Positions 17,510-25,096 of a stretch of DNA of 64,000 bases are shown in pieces. The notes below the pieces were generated by a model, which did no database searches, was not told the origin of the DNA, and saw only the letters and a program-made list of their open reading frames with translations. A program made the position numbers and the translations under genes. The stretch's first letter is position 1; the number at the start of each line of letters is the position of its first letter. This DNA is from Paraburkholderia adhaesiva (GTDB lineage Bacteria > Pseudomonadota > Gammaproteobacteria > Burkholderiales > Burkholderiaceae): the NCBI RefSeq assembly GCF_021390575.1, contig NZ_JAJEJQ010000001.1, positions 1,092,501-1,156,500 of the forward strand. The letters are read 5' to 3'.

Positions 17510-20074
17510 TCATAGCGCCTCCTCATCATCTCCAGTACCGGTCTTTTCCTTGTCGTCAAGGTTGTTCAAGTCCGCAAACGGGGTGCTTTGCGGAGTTGTT
17601 TGCGGACTTGATTGCGGAGTTGAATCCCTTGCTGGGCGCGGGTTTCCGGTCAAGTCCGCAACTCCGCAAAGGTTTTCCGGAAGCCCCCCCGCGCGCGCGT
17701 GTGCGCGTGTGTGCGCGTCGCGCGCGTGCGCACGCGGGGCGTCCGAATCCGATTGCGGAGTTGCGGACTTGGCTTCAAAGCCTTGCTGTGATTGGTTTTC
17801 AACTCCGCAATCACCTTTGCGGAGTTGAGTTGTTTGCGGACTTGACCGCGAGGTTTGCGGAGTTGAGTCCGACGACGGGGACGATGCGACCGGACCCGCC
17901 GATTCCTTGCCCACGTCGACGTAATCGACATCGGTAACGGGATTGTGCGAACCGTTGCCGAAACTGCCGTAATGCACGTTGGTGGCTTGCACTTCGTCAG
18001 GATGGTTCGCCGCAAAGGTATGCCATATCCAACCCCAGGAGCCGCCTTCCTTGATCGCCGTGATTTTCGCGCCGGATTCGATCTCGGCCTTCTTCGCCGC
18101 CTCGACCGTCCGCCAGCTCACGCCGTTGGCTGCCGCCGCGGCTTTCATTTCACGTGTGCTCATGAAAGGCCGCAGCCACTCGTACAACATGCAGCGCGCC
18201 TGTTCCAACTTTGAGGCCTGGTCGGCTTCCTCTGCCTGCTCCTCTACGTCGGCTTCGATCTCGCGCAGAATGTCGCTCGCCGACCCGGTAAGCGGCTCCC
18301 CCCACCGGACGCAGCTCGATGTCAGGTCGCCAATATCCAGAACCTCAACCGCGTATTCAAAGCCGCCCGAATCTTCCGTGATGTTGGCCTTGGATTTCAT
18401 GAACACCCGGCGCCCGCTTGTTTCGTCCTTCCCGGCGATCAGGATCACGCGCGCCGAAGCGCCGAACGCCTGAGAGCCGATAAGGCGGTCATTTGTTGCC
18501 GCTCCCTTCGATCCCTTCGAAAAGTGCGTGATGCCCAGCAGCGCGCAGTTATGGGCCGCTGCGAGGTCCAGCAACGGCTGGAGCGAGATTCGCACGTCGC
18601 CGGCCTTGTGGCTGTCGCCACGCACCGCGCTAATGATCGGGTCGACAATCAGCAGGCGCGCGCCACCTATCTCCGCCAGCTTCTCCGACAGAATGGGCAC
18701 GTCGCGGCTCGGATCGAACGGCGCGATTCGGCCTTCATCGTCAATAACCGACTCGATGAACCGCACGCGCTCGAGGTCAGCGCCGGCTGCCATCAGTCGC
18801 GGTACGAGCGTATCGGCCAAACCATCTTCGCCGGTCCAGATAACCACGTTGCCGGGTTCCGGGCATTGCGTGCCGTCCGGCCAGGTTCCACCGCATGAGA
18901 CTGTCGCCGCCAGCGCGATAGCGATGGTTGTCTTGCCACAGCCGGCCGGACCTGCGAACGCGGTGAATTTCCCGGCAGGCAGGTATCCGGGCCAAAGCCA
19001 GTAGATCGGCTCGGGCACGATGTCACATGCCCGCGTCAATACAACGAACGGGCCGGAGCGTTTGCGGGGCGCTGTAGCGGCCCCGCCGTTGCCGGGTAGG
19101 GTGCTGCCCTCACTTTCGGCTTCGCGGGGCTTGGCGCCCCCTATGCACGCGCGTATAGCTTCCAGCCCGTCGCGCCCACCCAGGCAATGCAGGTCGTTGA
19201 AATCGGTCACGCCGTCCGGGCGTTTGTCGCCGAAGTCGGGCACTGCCACCACGCCGCCCACCGCTCGCGCCGCCTCGGTCGCCTTCGTAACTCCCGGATT
19301 GCCGTCTGTCCGGTAATCGTCATCGGCGCACAGGATGATGCGAGCGAGTGGAAACTTTTCCCGCGCCGCTTTCGATACAGGCGTCAGGTTGTCGGCAAAC
19401 ATCGCCGCGAACACCGGATAGCCCGTCGACTGGTGCAGCGAGCATGCTGTCGCCCAGCCTTCGGCAATCAGGATCGTGTCGCCGTCTTTCGGCTCACTTC
19501 CGACCAGACAGAAGCAGCCCGCCGTGCGCCCACCTGTCGCGAAAATCTTGTCCTTGCCGTTCGTGCCGCGCTTTGGGTAGATGCGCTGCACCGAATGCAT
19601 CGTGCCGTCAATGTCGCGCAGTGGGACCAGCACGTCATCGCGTAGTTGCTTTGCGCCATAAGGGTGAATGCCCTTGCGCTTGACATAGGGATGGTTGCCG
19701 TCCACGCCACGCGCGGCCTCCCATTGTCCCTCGACGCTGATTCGCGCCTCTTCGGCACGCCTTGCGCGCTCGGCCGCGCGCTGCGTTTTCAGCCTGTCCA
19801 TGCGTTCGCGGTGCGCGCGCTTTTCGGCCTCCGACATACCCGATTCGGATTTTGAGAACCAGCCGGCCTCAATGCCGGTTTTCCAGCAGCGGAACCAGCC
19901 CCAGGCAATGTCGCCGTCAGAGTGCAGGACGTAGCTTGCGCTCTTCCTGCCGCGCTTGTCCTCGGGGCCGTCGAAGCGATGGAACTCGCCGTCCGCGATG
20001 ATCTCGGGCGGCGTCAGGCCGTGCATGGCCATCGCCCGCGCGAAGTCTTCTTCGAATGTGGTTGCGGCCATCAT
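17510..20074 (-). CDS. TOPRIM primase / RepA-like helicase fusion
   Basis: 854 aa, the replication protein of the element. The N-terminal region (to about 310) holds a TOPRIM primase core with Glu205 in ILIAEGWATA and Asp251-253 in LCADDD. Residues about 350-620 form a RepA/AAA_25-type ATPase with Walker A GPAGCGKT (375-382), IWTGED (412-417) and Walker B LLIVDP (474-479). The last 150 residues are low-complexity, with SPQTT- and TPQTS-like repeats that reflect an 11-bp DNA repeat array in the coding sequence. P4 alpha protein has a comparable primase-helicase role and binds iterons. Its start overlaps the stop of the preceding gene. Confidence 0.9.
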   Translation of the reverse strand: MMAATTFEEDFARAMAMHGLTPPEIIADGEFHRFDGPEDKRGRKSASYVLHSDGDIAWGWFRCWKTGIEAGWFSKSESGMSEAEKRAHRERMDRLKTQRAAERARRAEEARISVEGQWEAARGVDGNHPYVKRKGIHPYGAKQLRDDVLVPLRDIDGTMHSVQRIYPKRGTNGKDKIFATGGRTAGCFCLVGSEPKDGDTILIAEGWATACSLHQSTGYPVFAAMFADNLTPVSKAAREKFPLARIILCADDDYRTDGNPGVTKATEAARAVGGVVAVPDFGDKRPDGVTDFNDLHCLGGRDGLEAIRACIGGAKPREAESEGSTLPGNGGAATAPRKRSGPFVVLTRACDIVPEPIYWLWPGYLPAGKFTAFAGPAGCGKTTIAIALAATVSCGGTWPDGTQCPEPGNVVIWTGEDGLADTLVPRLMAAGADLERVRFIESVIDDEGRIAPFDPSRDVPILSEKLAEIGGARLLIVDPIISAVRGDSHKAGDVRISLQPLLDLAAAHNCALLGITHFSKGSKGAATNDRLIGSQAFGASARVILIAGKDETSGRRVFMKSKANITEDSGGFEYAVEVLDIGDLTSSCVRWGEPLTGSASDILREIEADVEEQAEEADQASKLEQARCMLYEWLRPFMSTREMKAAAAANGVSWRTVEAAKKAEIESGAKITAIKEGGSWGWIWHTFAANHPDEVQATNVHYGSFGNGSHNPVTDVDYVDVGKESAGPVASSPSSDSTPQTSRSSPQTTQLRKGDCGVENQSQQGFEAKSATPQSDSDAPRAHARDAHTRAHARAGGLPENLCGVADLTGNPRPARDSTPQSSPQTTPQSTPFADLNNLDDKEKTGTGDDEEAL
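17567..17865. repeat. iteron array: 12 copies of an 11-bp repeat, candidate origin
   Basis: The unit is TTGCGGASTTG (S = G or C). Forward copies begin at about 17588, 17600, 17612, 17753, 17761, 17817, 17834 and 17855. Reverse copies (CAASTCCGCAA) are at about 17567, 17651, 17659 and 17800. Several abut or overlap. The array lies inside the 3' end of the primase-helicase gene. Dense, two-orientation iterons next to the initiator gene are typical of replication origins or replication-control sites. Confidence 0.7.
17690..17736. repeat. alternating CG/TG tract within the iteron array
   Basis: 28 bp of strict alternating pyrimidine-purine (17690-17717), a one-step break, then 18 bp more (17719-17736). 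Such tracts can adopt Z-DNA under negative supercoiling. In the protein it encodes Ala/Arg/His-rich sequence. Confidence 0.6.
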
Positions 20075-20310
20075 GTGCGGCCCTCCGTGTCGTTTGCGGT
20101 CTGTGCCTCGCAGATGAGGTCGTAAAGATCGGTCGCGAGCCTCTCCACCAGACCAGCGACAGCCTCACGGCAGGCGGCAGTCAGGTTGTCGAGTGCAGCC
20201 GGAACGGCAGGCTCAGCAAGCAGCCTCGTCAGCGCCTGGAGTTGTTCGGACTGAATCGCCGCTTCGTCCAGCAACTCGCCGCGGCTCCGTGTGGTTTCTC
20301 TCTCAGTCAT
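20071..20310 (-). CDS. hypothetical protein, 79 aa
   Basis: Start ATG 20310 (MTERETTRSRGELLDEAAIQ). A helical, Leu/Ala-rich acidic protein that could form a small bundle. Its stop overlaps the primase start (ACATGATGG), and its start overlaps the upstream gene's stop, so it is part of a tightly packed leftward operon. No family recognised. Confidence 0.6.
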   Translation of the reverse strand: MTERETTRSRGELLDEAAIQSEQLQALTRLLAEPAVPAALDNLTAACREAVAGLVERLATDLYDLICEAQTANDTEGRT

Positions 20311-20596
20311 GAGACACCCCCGCCGATATGGCCGCGTCCAATACCGCGAGCGCTTCCGTGATCCACACACCGATATCGTCGTCGTGTTCCGTGGCGCGAA
20401 AACGGACCATCCGCGCAACGCGAGCGAATGCCGGTTTGTCGCCGGTCGATGCCTCAAGTAGTTCCATCAAGGCGGCGATGTCGGCAGCGTGCTCGCCTAC
20501 CAGACACGCGATTTCTTTGAGCGCGCTACGGGCGTCCTGGAGTCGCGCGAGCGATGCGGTCGGAGCCGGGTTCTTCGTGGTGGGGGCTTTACGCAT
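20303..20596 (-). CDS. hypothetical protein, 97 aa
   Basis: Helical soluble protein (ARLQDARSALKEIACLVGE, then HAADIAALMELLEASTGDKP). It overlaps both neighbours by 8 nt, the pattern of a translationally coupled operon. Proteins of similar look are common in Burkholderia prophage-like islands, without known function. Confidence 0.6.
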   Translation of the reverse strand: MRKAPTTKNPAPTASLARLQDARSALKEIACLVGEHAADIAALMELLEASTGDKPAFARVARMVRFRATEHDDDIGVWITEALAVLDAAISAGVSHD

Positions 20597-20810
20597 GACT
20601 CGCCTCCGTAGCCACGTAGGAGTACTCGGGGTCGAAGAAACGCCGAAACACGCTAGTGGTGTTTGCCTGCGATGCCAGGTCAGCGATACGGCGCAACGCT
20701 TCGCCGGTTACGTCGAGTGCGTCAATGTAGGTCGGCGCGAGTGCAGCTTCACGCAGCGCGGTAGCAGCGATTGCGGGGATGGATTGCGAGGCGAGGGGGC
20801 TGTTAAGCAT
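20589..20810 (-). CDS. hypothetical protein, 73 aa
   Basis: Start ATG 20810 with GGGGGAACG upstream. Sequence MLNSPLASQSIPAIAATALR and onward, with a C-terminal FRRFFDPEYSYVATEASHA. Overlaps its neighbours by 8 nt at both ends. A much longer open frame runs upstream through the C4-like RNA region, but only this part is supported by start signal and operon packing. Confidence 0.55.
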   Translation of the reverse strand: MLNSPLASQSIPAIAATALREAALAPTYIDALDVTGEALRRIADLASQANTTSVFRRFFDPEYSYVATEASHA

Positions 20811-21096
20811 TATCGTTCCCCCTGTCGAGTGCCTGATCGGTTTCGCGTGCTGCCGCCATGCGTTGCCGAAACGCACGGTCGAATGCACCGCGGCATTCGT
20901 TGTAGTCGCGCACGTATCCGATACCGGCCAGAAGGTTGCGGAATGAGACGACACGCCACTGATGGGCGGCCAGATCGTGCGGGCCAGAAAGCCAAACTTC
21001 AGCAGCACGGCGGCCAGCATCAGCGAAAAGCAGGCTGCGGAATACGGGGTTTGGGTGGTTTTGCCCGGAACGGGCGTGCGGGGATAGCAGGCGCAT
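20803..21096 (-). CDS. hypothetical protein, 97 aa, first gene after C4-like RNA
   Basis: ATG 21096 with GAGGAGG about 7 nt upstream, the best ribosome-binding site in this operon. The C-terminal half (FRNLLAGIGYVRDYNECRGA, then FDRAFRQRMAAARE) is protein-like. It sits directly downstream of the C4-like RNA, the position held by icd in phage P1, where C4 blocks its translation. I see no sequence likeness to Icd, so the parallel is positional only. Confidence 0.55.
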   Translation of the reverse strand: MRLLSPHARSGQNHPNPVFRSLLFADAGRRAAEVWLSGPHDLAAHQWRVVSFRNLLAGIGYVRDYNECRGAFDRAFRQRMAAARETDQALDRGNDNA

Positions 21097-21124
21097 GATG
21101 CGGCCTCCTCAAGCAGGTTGAAGA

Positions 21125-21253
21125 GCCCGCTCCCCGCTCTCAAACGGGGTGGGCGGGCACTGAGCAGGGTTGAGAGACCGGCGCTTGAGGTGCCGGCGAG
21201 CCTTTCGGCTCCCCTGCCCAGGCCCACCCATTGAAGGCGTGCGAAGGCACGCG
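21125..21253 (-). ncRNA. C4 antisense RNA-like region (P1 C4 / P4 CI type)
   Basis: On the minus strand the core 21217-21164 folds as GCAGGG closing with CCCTGC, enclosing a GAGCC-GAAA-GGCTC hairpin and a CCGGC/GCCGG hairpin. This is the layout I associate with C4 antisense RNAs of phages P1/P7 and the CI RNA of P4. A hairpin GCGTGC-CTTC-GCACGC (21238-21253) precedes it and a strong GCCCGC/GCGGGC stem (21125-21158) follows. An overlapping leader ORF begins at 21395, coupled to the PC4-like stop by TGATG. C4 RNAs control immunity and downstream gene expression by pairing with their own leader. Confidence 0.6.
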
Positions 21254-21255
21254 CA

Positions 21256-21292
21256 AAAACAAAAGCCGCGTGTCGGATGACTGGCGCGGCTT
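21256..21292 (-). terminator. Rho-independent terminator upstream of C4-like RNA
   Basis: Leftward AGCCGCG, a 14-nt loop, then CGCGGCT followed by TTTGTTTTT. It would attenuate transcription from the PC4/AlpA side before the replication operon, as expected in a C4/CI-type immunity circuit. Confidence 0.65.
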
Positions 21293-21394
21293 CGTTGCGC
21301 CTCAAGCATATCGGGCTCTCACCCCCGGCCACTGTTGTTTCAGCGACGCCGCCAGAATAGACCCGCCAGCCGTGGATCGTCAAGAGCTGATTCA

Positions 21395-21649
21395 TCAGCA
21401 GCCCTCCTTCGGGTCGATCGAGCGCGCCGCCAGCATCAGCGCCTGCGTGACCTGTCCGACCTGATCGGCGCGCAGCGTGACGCCCGCGCGGCTCGGTTTC
21501 CATTCAGTGCCATCCGTCGAGTACCAGACGCGCAAGTCGATGTAGGTCCGGCCGCGCAGCTCGGAGAGGGTCACGCGCAGGAGTTCGTGATCAGTACGCG
21601 GCGAGTCGAAAAATACGATTTCGGCAGAGCGGTTCGCGGTCCTGTTCAT
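21395..21649 (-). CDS. PC4/YdbC-like ssDNA-binding protein
   Basis: 84 aa. The core (VTLSELRGRTYIDLRVWYST, then TEWKPSRAGVTLRADQVGQV) matches the transcriptional coactivator p15 (PC4) fold, whose beta-sheet binds single-stranded DNA and which recurs in phage and island genomes. It overlaps the upstream gene by 4 nt. A role in replication or transcription of the element is likely; exact function is unknown. Confidence 0.8.
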   Translation of the reverse strand: MNRTANRSAEIVFFDSPRTDHELLRVTLSELRGRTYIDLRVWYSTDGTEWKPSRAGVTLRADQVGQVTQALMLAARSIDPKEGC

Positions 21650-21882
21650 ACCGAATCTCCCAACAGGCGGCCAGCGGTCGTCGCGTAGTCCGTTGCCGCT
21701 TCCTTGGCGGCCCGATAAGCCGCTCGATGGTCATCTCCAGCATCCATTGAACGGCGCAACGAAGCGCGGATGCGGCTATCGACACGCAACTCGCCGCGTG
21801 ACTTGCGGAGTGTGAGGGAGGTAAGATTGCCGGTGTTCGCCGGGCTCGCTTCTGCATTCGTGTGGTTGTGGGCCTCTTTCAT
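21646..21882 (-). CDS. hypothetical protein, 78 aa
   Basis: Start ATG 21882 overlaps the stop of the AlpA-like gene (TAATG). The protein is Ala/Arg/Ser-rich (RKSRGELRVDSRIRASLRRS). It lies between AlpA-like and PC4-like genes in one overlapping set. No domain recognised. Confidence 0.55.
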   Translation of the reverse strand: MKEAHNHTNAEASPANTGNLTSLTLRKSRGELRVDSRIRASLRRSMDAGDDHRAAYRAAKEAATDYATTAGRLLGDSV

Positions 21883-22100
21883 TATTGGTCCCCAGTCAAC
21901 AATGCGGCTAGGTCGGACACGCGCCACGCGAGACGGCCATTGATGCGGATCGGGCGAATTGGGCCGTTTTCCAAGCACGCCCATTTGCGTAGGGTCTGCG
22001 GTGCGCGGCCGATGGTCGGTGCAGCTTCGTCGGTCGGCAGGGTGTCGCGGCCACGCGCAATTGCTGAGAGGCCGGGAGGAATAACTTGCAGGGTGTTCAT
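21882..22100 (-). CDS. AlpA/MerR-type DNA-binding regulator or excisionase
   Basis: 72 aa from ATG 22100 (an upstream TTG is possible). Helix-turn-helix pattern: LPTDEAAPTIGRAPQTLRKWA, with a wing ending RPIRINGRLAWRVSDLAALL, the form typical of AlpA-like and excisionase proteins. In P4 (Vis) and related elements such proteins promote excision and regulate the integrase. It is the first gene of the leftward replication operon. Confidence 0.75.
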   Translation of the reverse strand: MNTLQVIPPGLSAIARGRDTLPTDEAAPTIGRAPQTLRKWACLENGPIRPIRINGRLAWRVSDLAALLTGDQ

Positions 22101-22320
22101 ATCAACGTCCAATCGGGCCTCGCACGGCGGGCCTTGGGACGCTGATAACGTGCCGAAATCGTTTCAGTGTCTCAGGGTTCCGCTGCACGCGGCTTTATGC
22201 TTCGGCGTTGATAATTGTGCTGGCCTGAACGTGGCTTGAATGGGCTTGAGCAAGAAAATCGTAAAACCCGCAAAGCCGCTCCGGTATTGGTTTTGCGCGA
22301 TTACGGGGTGGTTTGAAACT

Positions 22321-22361
22321 GTGGATTGAGTGGTTCGAACCATTCAATCCACTCAATCCAC
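22321..22361. repeat. 13-bp perfect inverted repeat
   Basis: gtggattgagtgg at 22321-22333 and ccactcaatccac at 22349-22361, with a 15-nt spacer. It covers the stop codon of the 22353 gene. No T tract follows. It could be a terminator-like hairpin or a protein-binding site near the AlpA-like promoter. Confidence 0.65.
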
Positions 22362-23405
22362 CTCATCCGGCGGCGAGAATTTCCAACCTTTCAACGCGAC
22401 GCTGCGAACGTTATCTGCACTGCGCGGGCCGCGCTTCCCGTGATATTCGGGGATCTTCGCAAGCTCGGTTGCCACGGCTCCGGCCACGCCGCGCGCAGTG
22501 ATCTCGCGCATGGCCGCGCGCCACTTTTCCATTCCAATTTCCTGTGCCAATTCGCGGGCACGTGCTATCCAGTCGGTGTTGGTTGCGGGTGCATCGGATG
22601 TCGACGAACTGCCGATCGCCACATCAGGCAGGTATCCGCGCGTGAACGCGAGCGCGCGCAGACGGTTTAATTCGGATGCAGCGGATTCACGTGCAGCTTT
22701 GGTCAGTTCCGGATTTTGTGCGTCTCGCTCCAGGGCATCGTGGAGTGCCAATTCGCACTCCCACATACGATCGTCCGCCCCTTCCAACAGGCGCGTTACT
22801 TCTCCGACCTCTGCAATCCCAGCTTGCGCCGCCCATTCGTCAAACTCCGCGAGCCGGACGGCTACGCCTTCATGTGGCATGTTGTCCAGCAATGCAAGAT
22901 CAAACAGTAGTTCGGTTGCTTCGCTGAATGTTTGAGCACGAATCGCATCGGCATTCAGCACGGCGGTCTCGAATGCTTTCGCGGGCTCGCTGACTCGTGG
23001 CGGCAGCGTCTGCATTGGAATGCCTGTGAACGCATCGCGCACGACGAACGCACCCGAATTCACTGCTTGCTCAATGGCGGCGCTTATTGCTTCGACAGCT
23101 TGAAAGTACCGAAGCAACCGGAAGCGCCACGGCTCGATTACAGCGCCTTGTTGGGGGTGCTCCGACGGATGCCCGTTTGGGCTGATTGCCTGCATCGCCA
23201 GAAAGTGAATCGGGCGGCGCAGCGTCGTAAGATGCGCGCGCGGATATGGCTCCTGTTCGACGCTGAGCGTGCGGGTCAGGCTGTCCAATCTCGATTTGCA
23301 CAAAAGCTCTATGTCCCGTACGCGATTGGCCATGTCTGACATGCTGCGTTTTACTGCCGTCGCGCGTGGGCGCTTGTAGTTGCTGCTGTTGGGCGAGTGG
23401 GTCAT
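22353..23405 (-). CDS. hypothetical protein, about 350 aa
   Basis: Start taken at ATG 23405 (MTHSPNSSNYKRPRATAV); a start 5 codons earlier is also open. A predominantly helical soluble protein (DIELLCKSRLDSLTRTLSVE near the start, LAEFDEWAAQAGIAEVGEVT in the middle), ending in a basic segment (HGKRGPRSADNVRSVALKGW). No family recognised. It sits between the integrase and the replication operon. Confidence 0.6.
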   Translation of the reverse strand: MTHSPNSSNYKRPRATAVKRSMSDMANRVRDIELLCKSRLDSLTRTLSVEQEPYPRAHLTTLRRPIHFLAMQAISPNGHPSEHPQQGAVIEPWRFRLLRYFQAVEAISAAIEQAVNSGAFVVRDAFTGIPMQTLPPRVSEPAKAFETAVLNADAIRAQTFSEATELLFDLALLDNMPHEGVAVRLAEFDEWAAQAGIAEVGEVTRLLEGADDRMWECELALHDALERDAQNPELTKAARESAASELNRLRALAFTRGYLPDVAIGSSSTSDAPATNTDWIARARELAQEIGMEKWRAAMREITARGVAGAVATELAKIPEYHGKRGPRSADNVRSVALKGWKFSPPDEVD

Positions 23406-23538
23406 TGCGCGATCCTTCAAGCGCCCTTCATTGGGGTGCCTCTGCCAAGCCGGTGAAGGTGTCCGGCTTTTTGCCCCGTCGAGCTAGGCAGAGGAAAACT
23501 GTCGTGGCATTGCGTGATGCGCATCGCCACCGTATCGG

Positions 23539-24906
23539 CTAACTCACTGCGTGCATCCCCGGTTGTTCCTCTTGGGGCATGAAGTCGATGCCTGCCTGAA
23601 CCAGCATCCATGCCTCGATCTTGTCATGCCACATGCGCAGCAGGTCGAGCGGGCGGCGGCGGTAGTGCTTCTCTGCAATTGCGCTAGGTTTGTGACCTTG
23701 AATCTGTGCCACGACGCCCACAGGGCACTCCACCCATTCGGATAGCGTGCCGAACGAGCGGCGCAAGCCATGCAGGCTCACATGTGGCAATCCAGCAGCC
23801 TGCAGCGCGTTGGTGTGCGCGATGCGCGGCTCCGCCAGCCTGCCGCTCGCGGCGGTTTTACTCGCGAATACCCACTCTGACGGTTTCCACGGCTTGCCCT
23901 TGGCTTCCATGCGTGACAGTGCACGCACGTTCGGTGGTGTGTCGTTCAATCGCTTCAGCTCAAGCAGCAGCGATGCGAGGTAGGGCGTGAGCGGGATAGT
24001 GCGACCCGTTTCCTGTTCCACCTTGTCAGCGACGTGAAGGCTGCGCCACCGGAAATCCACATCGTCCCAGCGCAACCCGGCCAGTTCCTCACGGCGGGTG
24101 CCGGTGAGCAGCAAACCCTGGAGGTACGCACTGATTACCGGATTGCCAAGTGCGCGCACGGCGGCGAACCATGTTGCGAGCTGTTCTCGCTGGAGGCAAT
24201 CGTCCTTCGCCTTCGCGCGCGGCACGGCATCGCGCACCGTGCGCGTGGCGTATGCGCCATCTGGCACAAGGCCGCGATAGTCGGGACGCTCGGCGCACCA
24301 GCGAATGAACGCGCGCAGCTTACGAAAGGCCTGTCCAGCGTTCGCCGGGCGGCGTGCGGTTTCGTCATTCAGCCATGAGGCAATGCATTCTGAATCGAGG
24401 CCGGACAGTTTGAGCGGCATGAGTGGTGCGAGTGGACCGGCCACAGTCACGCCCTTGCCGCGTTTTCTTTTCGCGCCGCCAGCGCTCGCTTGGCGCTGAT
24501 GGTCGAGCATGTGTCGCTCGCTCCATTTCGAACGGTGCGCGTCAAGGTAGGCGCTCCACGCTTCGCTCACGACCGCATCCTTGCGACGCGCTTCCAGCTT
24601 GCGGGCCACGGTGGCGGCACGTTGTTCTTCGGCTTCCTCACGGGGATCCTTCCCGGCATCCGTCATTCGCTTCAGACGGCGCGCTTCGTCCCGTGCCGTG
24701 TCGATGTCCCAATCTCGCGGCGCACCAATCGTGACGCGGATCGCGGCCCCGTGGAGCTTGCCCTGCCAGATATAGGTTCGGGTACCCGCCGGGGTCACGC
24801 GCAGCCCCAGCCCGGTCGCGCCGGTATCCCAGATGAACGCCTGCGATTTGCCTGCCGGACAGGTATGTCCGGTTACACGTGTAACCGTGAAATTGACTTT
24901 TGCCAT
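23539..24906 (-). CDS. int: tyrosine recombinase (integrase)
   Basis: 455 aa from ATG 24906. The N-terminal arm-binding domain (residues 1-100) is of the DUF4102 type (DTGATGLGLRVTPAGTRTYI). The catalytic domain has Arg271 in LTGTRREEL, His379 and Arg382 in HGLRRSF, His405 in GHKPS and Tyr415 in EKHYRRR, a complete active set. It lies about 190 nt from the right att copy, as usual for a tRNA-targeted element. The gene start overlaps a palindrome (24871-24886), which may allow self-regulation. Confidence 0.95.
   Translation of the reverse strand: MAKVNFTVTRVTGHTCPAGKSQAFIWDTGATGLGLRVTPAGTRTYIWQGKLHGAAIRVTIGAPRDWDIDTARDEARRLKRMTDAGKDPREEAEEQRAATVARKLEARRKDAVVSEAWSAYLDAHRSKWSERHMLDHQRQASAGGAKRKRGKGVTVAGPLAPLMPLKLSGLDSECIASWLNDETARRPANAGQAFRKLRAFIRWCAERPDYRGLVPDGAYATRTVRDAVPRAKAKDDCLQREQLATWFAAVRALGNPVISAYLQGLLLTGTRREELAGLRWDDVDFRWRSLHVADKVEQETGRTIPLTPYLASLLLELKRLNDTPPNVRALSRMEAKGKPWKPSEWVFASKTAASGRLAEPRIAHTNALQAAGLPHVSLHGLRRSFGTLSEWVECPVGVVAQIQGHKPSAIAEKHYRRRPLDLLRMWHDKIEAWMLVQAGIDFMPQEEQPGMHAVS
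24871..24886. repeat. 16-bp perfect palindrome in the int start region
   Basis: ggttacacgtgtaacc. Its half-site GTGTAACC also forms part of the 25-bp arm-type repeats at both element ends, so integrase, or a factor bound to the same sites, may bind here and regulate int. Confidence 0.6.
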
Positions 24907-24945
24907 TGCATTTTTCAGGTGGCCGAAGGTCACAAACGACTAGCC

Positions 24946-24970
24946 GTGTAACCCCCATGTAACCCGATTT
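24946..24970 (+). repeat. arm-type repeat, right copy
   Basis: GTGTAACC, two bases, then CATGTAACCCGATTT, matching 7645-7669 except for those two bases. It lies about 125 nt inside the right att core. Confidence 0.6.
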
Positions 24971-25096
24971 GATCGTAAACAATCAATTACGGTCAACGAT
25001 GAGGAAATGCGTTATTTCTCGAAAGCCTTGTCTGGCGGGGCTTTGGGGGTAATTGAGGAATTCCGGTCAACACCCGGAAATGGCATCTTTCATGTT

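Noticed and set aside
17690..17736. CRISPR-like or simple microsatellite array
   Set aside because: No spaced direct repeats of CRISPR type; it is an alternating dinucleotide tract within coding sequence.
20811..21503. Continuous leftward frame through the C4-like RNA, giving a protein up to 304 aa
   Set aside because: It crosses a terminator and structured RNA; only the start overlap at 21395 and the last 73 codons are supported. It may be translated as a leader, but a single large protein is not convincing.
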